Below are positions 54,989-64,000 of a DNA stretch of 64,000 bases, piece after piece. The translations under genes and the position numbers were made by a program. Position 1 is the first letter of the stretch. Every line of letters begins with the position of its first letter. The notes under the pieces are model-generated. The model was not told the origin of the DNA, made no database searches, and was given only the letters and a program-made list of their open reading frames with translations. This DNA comes from Cunninghamia lanceolata (lineage: Eukaryota; Streptophyta; Pinopsida; Cupressales; Cupressaceae), in NCBI GenBank assembly GCA_027924645.1, contig BSBN01000140.1, forward strand, positions 14,390,501 through 14,454,500, read 5' to 3'.

Positions 54989-56899
54989 CTTTAGATGGTC
55001 ATGCATAGGCACTTGACTACCCATTGCTAAATCCTTCTAGATGTCATCACTAACAAAAATATAATAGATAGCTGAAGTCATGTTCTAAATAAATATATCT
55101 ATTCTAACTTCATGAGTATGATCATCCCATAGAATCCTCTTCATCTTCAATTTCCATGCATGTAAGGAAATATAAATCTATGATACCATGTAAGCATGGT
55201 TTCCACTATTATATCAACTTTATAACATAAAATCAAAGGTATTTTTAAGACTATGATTGAGTTTTCCTACACAAAATCCAATTGATTGTGAAGAGCTAAT
55301 ATGTGTGATAAGATTATAGGTTATTCCTAAATACTTTAGGGTTAGGGTTTCAATTAACTTTCTATGAAATATCCTAATATAGGATTCCCTCATGATCCCA
55401 AGTACTTAATCAAACCCAAATTGGATTTCTATCTCAAAATTTACCGTTAGTCTTTAACATATGGCAGATTTTAATCAATAATAATTTGTACCTTTTTTTT
55501 TGTATATCTAGAAAACTAATACTAATGAGTAAATTTATTTTAACATTGTTTATTACCATCATGGATTGATGATTTAGAGATACAATTCATATATATTATA
55601 TTTCTAGAAGTACCTCCAAAATATTGTTAGAAGAAATTGGAAGTTATGAAATAAACACTACAATTACAAATAAGTTATAAAATAATATTTCAAATCAATG
55701 ATTAAATTTTAGATTCTAAAATTGAACATCAGAGAATAATAATATGTTAATTCTTAAATATAAATTCAAAATGTGTATTAGTATGTCTATTGTTCGATTG
55801 GTAGACAGATAAAATTATAATTAATAATAATGTGGCTTAAGGAATACACTCTAAATAATTATTAAATATCTTCCAATTGCCAAATGATCTCATCACTCTA
55901 ACTATATCATCCATCCTAATCGTAGTCTTCATTTCTTCTATGTACATACATAGACATAGCTACATCTTATCAGTGACATTAGATGTGTTGATGTTCATTA
56001 TGTTGGATGTGCTAGTATTATTCAAAGTGTTGCACAACCCTCTTCTTTCAAATGTAGACCTCGAAAGTCCCAATGCCTTTCAAAAGTATAAATCTGGATA
56101 TCATATCTAGTTGTATAGATCCTCAAGCAATATTCTAAATTATTGTTAATGTTGTTTCCTACCTTTGATCTCAAGAATTCCAATGCAATAAGATGTCTCC
56201 CATCCTACACTAACCTCAATAACATGGTTTGAAATAGATAAAACAAGTTTGAAATATTTTGATATTTAATTACACAATGTTTCACTCTTAGATAAGGTAT
56301 CCCAAAGACTTTTTATAGACCCGTCATGAAAGGGACTCTCCATAAGATTAAACTATTCCATGATTGACATTCTCAAATAGGTTGATTTATTTGTAAACTT
56401 AGATTTATTTATATTTGCATCTATATGTTGTCCGTTCAATTTTAAACTTATAGAGAATTAGTTGGCCAAGATCTTTCTATTGCTATGAAGATTAGACATT
56501 TGGAAATTATTCTTGAATTAATGGTACTCAATAAACATGGCTTCAAGCAGTTAATCTTGAGGTAATCTCTCTCTAATCTCTAAGAAAAGTGATCTTACAA
56601 TATTCTTTAAAGTTCTATTATATATTTAAGAATATTTTGAAAATCTTCCCTTGTAATATGCATTTGTTTGGTAGTGTGCTAAATCTTATAAAAATAATGC
56701 CTTAGTATCTCATATCCCCGTTTACACAAAGGTAAATAATCCCCCACTTGCATTAAATTATTAAAAAAAATAATAGCATTGTCCCCATTTCTCATTAAGA
56801 GGGCCAACTATTAAATTTTGGACTTATGAATGATTTTTCTAGGAGATATAGCTTATCAAGGGTCATTCATATCATTTTACATATCTTTTCATATTCTAA
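54989..56899. other. AT-rich DNA, nothing recognised
   Basis: Very AT-rich with short chance ORFs (such as 55877-56110). No coding signature, LTR end, primer site or repeat pair that I can identify. Confidence 0.5.
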
Positions 56900-57980
56900 A
56901 ATATGAATATTTCATTGTTGGGATTTTTCACAGTAATGTTTATTTCCTCTTTCATGGGATGAATAGTAGAAAAAGTTGAAAGTGTCTCTATGTCACTTAA
57001 CCTCAGTAAGAGGTCAAGAACTTTGTCTACTATGAGGTAATCCTCATAGACTACCTCAATGAGTGATTTATATTTTACAAAAAATCCTTATACCAACCCA
57101 TGCAATGAGATCTACCTAGTATTAACATCCTTAAGAAGTTTATTTCCTATGGTTATTCCCTCCACCAATTGTTGAAATTTCAAAAACCATTTGGGAATTT
57201 GACAAAAAAACTAGTGGAGCTCATTGGCCAGATCTTCATCTTTTGATAATATAGAAAACATGCTTAGAATTTTGAATGCTAAGTTCATTTAGTGAGCCAT
57301 GTAGTGAATGAAAATCATATATGGTGAAAAAGAAGTCTTTAGCTCTTCACAAAGACTATCCCTATAACCTTGCATTATTGAAGCCCCATCTACTTCTACA
57401 CACATGAAAATTTTAATAAATGCGTAGACATCTAATTTCCTTCAAAAATTTCTTAAGCATTTAAAATAGACTCAACGATATTGTATTTTCCTTAGTTTTA
57501 TGAATAAATTGTAGATGAAACTAGTGAACATAATTTTCTATAGTATACACATCCACACGTAACTAACAAGCATTATCTATTTTTATAACTTCATCTTAAG
57601 ATGATGCAAAAAATGGTGATTGTTTTACTTCATGTGTTTCAACCTCAAAAAGACAACTTGCCCATTCCAACCCAATATTTATTTACCAATTTGTCTTAGA
57701 AAAGATAGGAATTCATAAAAAAGATGAAAAATTATCATCTTCTTGATAGTCTAGCATATGATGCCCTATAGTAAAAATATGAAAACAAACACTCAACTGA
57801 ATAGTTATTTTCATTTGTGTTACTTCCACTATACTTCCAAATTGAGCTAGAATTATACTCCGACATGCAGAAAGCTTCACATATTTTTTTAATATAGTCA
57901 TCATAATTGCAGGCATGCTTAACACGAAGACATTCTTGCTTTGTTTTCCATCTTATCACTATTTTCCAATCCATCTATGA
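56900..57980 (-). pseudogene. hAT-like (ZNF862/DUF4371-type) transposase remnant
   Basis: Minus strand. The piece CVEVDGASIMQGYRDSLCEE (57408-57340) is followed by FIHYMAH-stop-MNLAFKIL (about 57310-57260), an ANELH...KWFLKFQQLVEG stretch (about 57240-57170), NKLLKDVNTR-stop-ISLHG (about 57145-57098), and a tail ETLSTFS...MKEEINI near 56960. The order DGAS / IHxMAHxxNLA / LLKDVxTRWIS is the catalytic core pattern of hAT-like transposases of the zinc finger 862/KRBA2 type. Upstream frames (57974-57713) may be its N-terminal part. Several stops occur. Terminal inverted repeats were not found. Confidence 0.55.
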
Positions 57981-60180
57981 TTTACTTTTCATAAACTTTA
58001 TCAAAAAAAATTTCTATCGTGTCATTTTTTAGTTGCAATATCCCATCCCTACCATATTTAGAACTACAAATGATAAACCTATGTTTTATAGGAGATTCAT
58101 CTTTGTTTCATCATTGACCAATTAAATTAATGGCCACTTTGAGACCAAATCAATCTAAAAATTCTTTGAAAAATCCCACATAGCGTTTATTTTTCTATGC
58201 ATTTTCTTCTTCCCTTTCATGCAAGATGTTCATTTTCTTCATGAATTTTTAAGGTGGGTTTATTAAGATTATTATTCATGCACTTGGGTGCTCTTCTATA
58301 ATATCATCTTTGGCATTACATCATGCACCCGATTAAAAATTTCTTCTAACATATTCCCTTATTTTTCAATAGATGGTATAAATCCTAATGTTGGAGTTAA
58401 ATCAACTAGATAAAACACATTGGAAAATATGACATTATCTATTTGTATTTTGATGAGTTCCCTTTCCCATTTCCAGGAACTTAGCTAATACTCAAAATCT
58501 CTCATGAATTACAAATTCTAAAAAAATGTCATTATGTTTATGGTTATCATCAAAGATGTATAACACTAGTAGTTTCAATATCATCTCTAATAATGAAACT
58601 AAAATAAATAAATAAAAGAAATCATATATCCCAAAAGCCTAGATATATCAATTGTATCAATGAAACAAAACAGATAAATAATGAATATGAATCTTATATT
58701 CATATAATAATAAGTCAATTATCACTTTCCTCTTTCTAACTTGCTAATACTTGTAATTAGGTGTCAATGGATTATAGAAAGAAGAATTCTACGTGGAAAG
58801 TAGGCATTGGGCAAAGAAGAAACACACCAAAAAAACCCAAAATGGAATTTTCTAAAGGATGTAAAAATTTAAGAATTGACACAATATGAATTGAGAGCAT
58901 AAAAAAATGTGTAAAAGAACAATTTAGAGTTTTATTTGTATTTATATGAACTCAAATTTGATTAAACCTACCAAATTGTAAAGTGGTGGAGGATAGATGT
59001 GGTGAAACCTAGATGATTGTAAAATAGTGGATGTAAATGTTGTGCAAGTAGAACTATGATCCAAAACATTAGTGGCTATTTCAAGGTCATTATGGCCCCA
59101 ATACTACCATGGAATTATAATGGGAGTAATGAAATTGATCCTCATTTAGGGTGGATTTGAATTGTATAGGTGAATAAGTCAGTTAATTGAAACATACCTT
59201 TGAAATTTTAGGAATTTCACATAAAACATATAGCTAGTGTGGCAAAAATACTACAATACAAATGCTTCATAAATATTAGGATGGATGTTTAACACCCATT
59301 AGAATAATTACTCTTATCTTCTTAGCAATTTGGGTCCCTCACCATTTCACTATATTTGTCAAATTTGAATGGGCTAATTGAAACCATTTGCTAATTGGTG
59401 ATGTTTTACCATTAATAGAATCACTAAACTTGAATAAGCAATATACAAGTGGATGATAATCCCAAACATTTTTATGAGAATTTGTGAATCTTCAGCATCC
59501 ACTAGGGACCACGAGCTTACAAACAAGCATCAAATGAGCTCCCCAAAGGTACCAACCAAATATGAATGTCCAAATGAGAGGAAAATATTCAAATTTTAAT
59601 AATTGAAGTGTATAGATTGCCACCTTCACATAGAAACACAAGGTTAGACTACAAAAAATGCAAATTTCTAACAAATAATATCTTGGTTGATGTTGATTGC
59701 CTTATGCCTGATATGCTCCTACATCACATACACAAACTTGTAAATCGCTTATATCCAAGTGTTGTCATTACTGATTCTTCATACGTTAGAAAATTGAAAT
59801 ATGCTATAACGATTTTTCCTTTTTCAATTTTAAGTTTTCTATATATCAATTAAAGGTAAATTGAATATCTCTAAATACCATAACATGGTAGGATCACACA
59901 AATGCCTATTAAGTTATCTCATAATAGCTAACAAAAAGGAACAAGAATGTTGAAATTTAAATATGAAGTCGATTTACTTATGTTGCAAGACTAATCCTAA
60001 ATAATGTAAAAATGAACCTTAACATTGATATAATAATCATAATATATAAAGTAAATGTAGTAAAATTAATATAAATATAATTGTTAATAAATATGTAAAA
60101 ATACAAATAAGAATAACTCTAAATAAATAAACATGAGACTATAGTCAAAACATAATATAAAAATATGACCTGTAAATATA
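57981..60180. other. AT-rich DNA, nothing recognised
   Basis: No coding region above chance and no repeat ends that I can pair. It could include the worn ends of the hAT-like element, which would need terminal inverted repeats and 8-bp duplications to define. Confidence 0.45.
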
Positions 60181-60290
60181 TAATTGCATTATAAAATGTT
60201 CCATAAGGTGGAAACAAAAGTAGATGGAAAGTGCAATGGGCATGCAAATTTCACCATTACAATTATTAAAAGAGGAAAGTGTGACCTTAG

Positions 60291-60421
60291 GGAATTCTTT
60301 ATGAACTTGTTCTTTTACTTGAATGTTATAAAAGAAAAAGTGTTACCGGGACCTAAAGGAATTCTTTATCAACTTCCTTGTTTACATGAATGTTATAAAA
60401 GAAAAAGAGTTACCAGGGCCC
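60291..60421 (+). repeat. 67-bp direct duplication upstream of the peptide gene
   Basis: Units 60291-60357 and 60358-60421 both run GGAATTCTTTAT...TGTTATAAAAGAAAAAG...GTTACC with several differences. It lies about 460-590 bases before the start codon of the CEP-like gene and so may be part of its promoter. An ORF that spans it (60184-60597) is probably chance. Confidence 0.8.
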
Positions 60422-60781
60422 TACATTGCACGATCAGTCCACTTTTCATAGGTAGAAGGAGTGCGCCACATAATATTTTATCCTTTTATTCAGTGTCATC
60501 CCGCATTAAACCAATCCTTTGGGGTGGATGGGGTCCATTCATCTCTATCCACAGTGGTTTCAAGACATTGAATTTTAGTGTGATTGGTTGGTCATAATCT
60601 ACGGCCATTCAGTTGTTCACAACATTCTATAAGAAAAAGGCAGAAGTAATGAGAGGAACTTGACATCATTAAATATCTCGTTTGCGAGCCACATATTTCT
60701 AACTTGAGTTCCTCACCCCATTTACTATTTTCTCGAACCATTTTATCTCAGATTCTCATTTGTATAGTCTTTCTAGATCTC

Positions 60782-60788
60782 TTTATAA
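60782..60788 (+). promoter_or_regulatory. TATA box of the CEP-like peptide gene
   Basis: TTTATAA, followed by GGGGAAAAG, about 95 bases before the ATG at 60882. That spacing would give a 5' leader of about 65 bases. This is inference from position and sequence only. Confidence 0.5.
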
Positions 60789-60881
60789 GGGGAAAAGAGA
60801 AGAAGCTAAATTCACTTTGGAAAACAATACTTGTTAGTGGGTTAAGAGTTTGGTGTTTCTACTTGGCCAAACAACTTCATT

Positions 60882-61193
60882 ATGAAGGTTTGTGCTTTAA
60901 TTATTCTTCTGGTTTTATTTGCTTTGCCCCTTGGTAAAGCTGCTCGGACACTCAGTTCTATGAAGAGCAACGAACCCACTCCCCGGAAAGAAGCGACGGT
61001 TCTAGAAACAGAAACGACTAAACATGCTGAAGGACTTCGTCATTTTGTGGAGGTGCCAGTTTTTCCTTCTGATCCAAAAGAAAGAGAAATCATTAGCAAG
61101 AAAATCGAGGAAGCCAAAAGTGGTATTAACGTTCAGCCATTAGCACACAGTCCTGGAATCGGCCACAACAATCCTCCTGGACCAATACATTGA
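60882..61193 (+). CDS. CEP-like secreted signalling peptide precursor (103 aa)
   Basis: A short, intact, single-exon gene. Residues 1-20 form a classic signal peptide (MKVCALIILLVLFALPLGKA, cleavage probably after Ala20 or Ala21). A polar pro-region (about 22-80) is rich in Glu, Lys and Thr. The C-terminus has VQPLAHSPGIGHN (84-96) and then NPPGPIH. CEP peptides end in F/V-R/Q-P-x...G-H/N-S-P-G-V/I-G-H, and HSPGIGH is an exact fit to the second half; two residues of the usual middle (P-G) are absent. PIP-type peptides share the SP-G-GH idea and are the alternative. Precursors of this kind are secreted and trimmed, and the mature peptide is read by leucine-rich repeat receptor kinases in root and nutrient responses. 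The lack of stops amid decayed DNA supports a real host gene. Expression is unknown. Confidence 0.72.
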   Translation: MKVCALIILLVLFALPLGKAARTLSSMKSNEPTPRKEATVLETETTKHAEGLRHFVEVPVFPSDPKEREIISKKIEEAKSGINVQPLAHSPGIGHNNPPGPIH

Positions 61194-63132
61194 AATGAGA
61201 CCAAAAGACTTCTAAACAGCTACAGATTATTCTGTATACTTGCAATTTAGCATTGTACTAGTGTTTAAATTTATATTATAGAGTTATATAATATGCTTAC
61301 AAAGATGATTAGAAGTTTTAAAAAAAACTAGTTACATAATCTGCTTATGAATATGATTAGAGCTTTAAAAAAACTTTGTTCATGGTATCTGTTTCAGGAA
61401 AAAACTAAAGAGCTGGTTGGTTGTGACCAATAAGTTCTGATCAGCTTACTAGTTGTTTACATAGAAATTCTGGTCCTCATGTGAGTAATGAATACCTTGA
61501 CCACAGCACACTGTTTACAGCCAGAGTCTATGACATAGTGAAGAAATATACAGAATATATCCTAAGGTTTCAAATATTACCAATATTAATTCCCTAGTTA
61601 ATTTGATAGTTTATCAACACGAAGGATGCCGTTTGGTCTTAATTTAGATAACTCAGATTACAGAGATGATTGATGTGTGTTAGCGAACAGATTTGTCTCT
61701 ACTTTTATTATGACTCGCTCAATTGTAGTCACAAATTCTACTAATCAGTTGGACAATTTAATTAACTGCTCTCTTAATTTTTATAGAAGGTACAGCTTTC
61801 TTCGTCTGATAGAGTTTTGATTTTTGGGTGCCCTTTTAACCAGAAAGTGGTAAAGGCAGTTTTACAAATATGAAAATAAAATAAAACCCCAATGCCCAAT
61901 TCAATGCGGGTGAACCAAATGCAACATTTGATTATAAAGTTATCAGAATACTCCCAGACATAAGAATAGAGGAAATCTGATATGTGAAAAGCAATTTATT
62001 AAACTGTCACCTTTGCATGAAATTCAAGCTTATGAATGAAGACACGCAGATGATAATGTGGATTATAAAGGCAGGTTATCAACATTCCATACTACAGAAC
62101 TGTAAAGTTTCTGTACTCAAGATCCCATATATTCAACATAAGAAGAATAAACAACAACATATAAATATGATGACCTAATATCAACTTTCTCCTGTATTGA
62201 TGAGTAAGAGATAAAGCACGATACTCTGTTCCCAAAGAAATATTACAGACTTCATATAAAATATCCCCCTTTTCCTCTAGAAATTAAAACATAAATACTC
62301 AATGATCTAGTCATGAAAAACAATTTTCACCAAAAGATCCACTATCACTTTCGTTCATTATGTTATGGACTAAAAAGTTTCCCTATGCCTTTTTACCTCC
62401 TAGTGTATCTCTTAGGTCATCCTATTAACACTTTGCAAGTTAAATACTCATCACAAAGTAATTTCCCCTGAAACCCATGTCAAACGGGACTAAGGGGCCC
62501 ATTTTAATCCTTAAGCATGACCAAATTAGAGCCTTGGGACTTGGGTGCCCCGGTCCAAGTCCACCCTAATTTGTTGGGATGAAAATTAAAGAATGTCGGC
62601 TTGGGCCCTCTCAAAAGTTTTCCATTTGTCGGCTCTCTTGATTTAATTTATGAATGTTAGCGGGAAAGCATATTTAAATAGGTTTATGTATTTATTTTTG
62701 GGATAGATGGATAATGAGAACTTGTTATATTGAGCAAAGAGCATTCAAAGCCTTCATTGTGTCCCAGAGCAGAATTATGTTTTTATTGTGTTTGTTTATT
62801 GCAGATTTGGCTTCATCAATCCATCTCTTCATGGTTTGAAATATCTTCATCTTTGTGAGGGCTTCACCTCTAAAGTAACATCAATTTGTGTTTCAATCAT
62901 TTCATTTCATCATTGGATTTGGTCTCTGCCCTCCTTGGGCACACACTCTATGTAACAAAGGTATTAGAAGACTTGAATGTCCTTCTGGGGCTTGACCAAG
63001 GCAAGCTCCTAAACACCACAACCTCAAAACCCCTTTCTTTGTGTGTGCACATTATAGGTGTCAGAGTTGGAGAAGTACAGGTGCAGAAAAGTAATTTGAA
63101 GGATAAGGTTTCAAGATCTGAAAGAATCTTGA
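61194..63132. other. 3' flank of the peptide gene and unannotated DNA
   Basis: AT-rich to about 62460, then a more GC-rich passage (62470-62660, with GTCGGCTTGGGCC and GTCGGCTCTC) of LTR-like composition for which I can find neither ends nor a partner. No coding region is supported. Confidence 0.4.
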
Positions 63133-63508
63133 GAATATTCCTCCCTCCTAGACTAGGGCACCTAACCCATAGTCCTCCCGACATGTTTGGCTCTAGTCAT
63201 AGGATCGAGATATACTCTACTACACCTCTCTATTTGAAATCTCCACAAATTCTTCCCTATTAGACTTGGGCGCTGCCCCATAGTTTGCTAGGGTTTCATT
63301 TCTAGAAACTCAACTGCTAGTATATTTCTAATCATGCCTGAGTGTCTTACTATTTGGTTTTCTGTACCACTTTGTCTATTTATACTCAATTGCACTATAA
63401 TTAGGGTTTGAGGCCTAGTTGACTTAGGGTTTAGTAAATATCTCAATCAAATCTATTCCTTCCATATCATTCCTAAGCACAAAAATTAGCAATTGAGTCC
63501 TCATCCAT
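63133..63508. repeat. Direct repeat, unit 1 (period 492 bp)
   Basis: From GAATATTCCTCCCTC to GAGTCCTCATCCAT. It matches 63625-64000 at most positions. Inside each unit a shorter motif (AGACTAGGGC...CCATAGTC, then AGACTTGGGC...CCATAGT) is itself repeated at about 110 bp. Confidence 0.88.
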
Positions 63509-63624
63509 CTTGTAGTGACTTGGCTCAGTTTTGTCCTCAAATGTTATTGTGAAAGGAGGGTTTGATTTGATATACTTTAACATCATTTATCCCCTCTTCT
63601 CTTTTTCACATATAACATTTTGGT

Positions 63625-64000
63625 GAATATTCCTCCCTCTTCGACTAGGGCGCTCACTCCGTAGTCTTCCCACAAGTTTGGCTTTAGACTCAAGATCACG
63701 ATATAGTCTACTACACCTCTCTACTCAGAATCTCTAGAAATGCTGCCGTATTAGACTTGGACACCCACCCTATAGTCCACTAGGGTTTCATTTATAGAAA
63801 CTCAACTATTGGAATATTTCTAATCATTTCTGAGTGTCTTCCTATCTTCTTTTTTGTAACACTTTGTCTATTTATACCCGATTGCACTATAATTAGGGTC
63901 CAAGGCCTATTTGACGTAGGGTTTGGTAAATCTCTCAATCTAATCTATTCCTTCCATATCATTCCTGAGCACAAAAATTAGCAGTTGAGTCCTCATCCAT
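63625..64000. repeat. Direct repeat, unit 2 (runs to the window end)
   Basis: The same unit 492 bases further on. It is cut by the window edge at the equivalent of 63508, so more units may follow. The 116-base stretch between the units (63509-63624) is not repeated within the window. Confidence 0.88.

Noticed and set aside
60184..60597. A 137-codon ORF upstream of the CEP-like gene
   Set aside because: It spans the 67-bp duplication, has no recognisable domain or signal, and its composition is that of chance ORFs in this AT-rich DNA.
62470..62660. A GC-richer passage with GTCGGCTTGGGCC as an LTR of a Tat-like element
   Set aside because: No TG/CA ends, primer site or partner copy could be identified in the window.
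1..64000. CRISPR arrays, operons or bacterial features
   Set aside because: This is plant nuclear DNA; the repeats are LTRs and tandem repeats without evenly spaced short spacers, and no ribosome binding sites or operons are present.
1..64000. tRNA or rRNA genes
   Set aside because: The TGGTATCAGAGC sites are 12-base primer sites of retroelements, not tRNA genes; no cloverleaf was found by eye.

Overview
This is plant nuclear DNA: AT-rich, with almost no intact genes, and dominated by LTR retrotransposons inserted into one another. The copia and chromovirus families, the initiator-Met-tRNA primer sites (TGGTATCAGAGC type) and a CEP-like secreted peptide gene all indicate a land plant. The long, old, heavily nested elements suggest a large-genome seed plant, possibly a gymnosperm; that last step is only inference.

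Layout. Positions 1-54988 form one nest that can be unpacked. From the outside in: copia I (minus strand, 51914-52505) is split in its protease by copia H (minus; LTR 50711-51913, gag 50353-50657 and 43905-44385). H gag is split by chromovirus G (minus, 44386-50352, TSD TTATC) and by J (minus, LTR 13400-14994 + 43190-43904, about 2.3 kb). The J LTR is split by copia-type D (plus, 14995-43189), and the J interior by chromovirus F (plus, 5527-11912). The F 5' LTR is split by copia A (plus, 1-5526, cut by the window edge). The D 5' LTR holds a tandem copia B/C (LTR-interior-LTR-interior-LTR, 15212-28057, TSD CTATC). D gag holds the non-autonomous element E (30242-39524). To the right lie K, an LTR element with a strange interior (52506-54988), a decayed hAT-like transposase (about 56900-57980), featureless AT-rich DNA, one apparently intact small gene for a CEP-like secreted peptide (60882-61193), and a direct repeat of 492-bp period that runs off the window end.

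How the parts work together. A, B and C are one autonomous copia family (gag, protease, integrase, reverse transcriptase, RNase H), now all broken by stops and frameshifts. E shares the family's downstream LTR part, primer site, leader and polypurine tract but has no pol. It carries a coiled-coil/zinc-knuckle gag-like ORF and a second ORF of about 1045 codons that I do not recognise. It is best read as a parasite of the A/B/C family and is the strongest candidate here for an undescribed system. Nearly all in-frame stops in these elements are TAG, and comparing sister copies (B with C, E1 with E2) shows CAG in one copy where the other has TAG. This is the mark expected of methylated CHG cytosines that were deaminated. 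Boundaries were read by eye from repeat ends, target duplications and primer sites; no similarity search was run.
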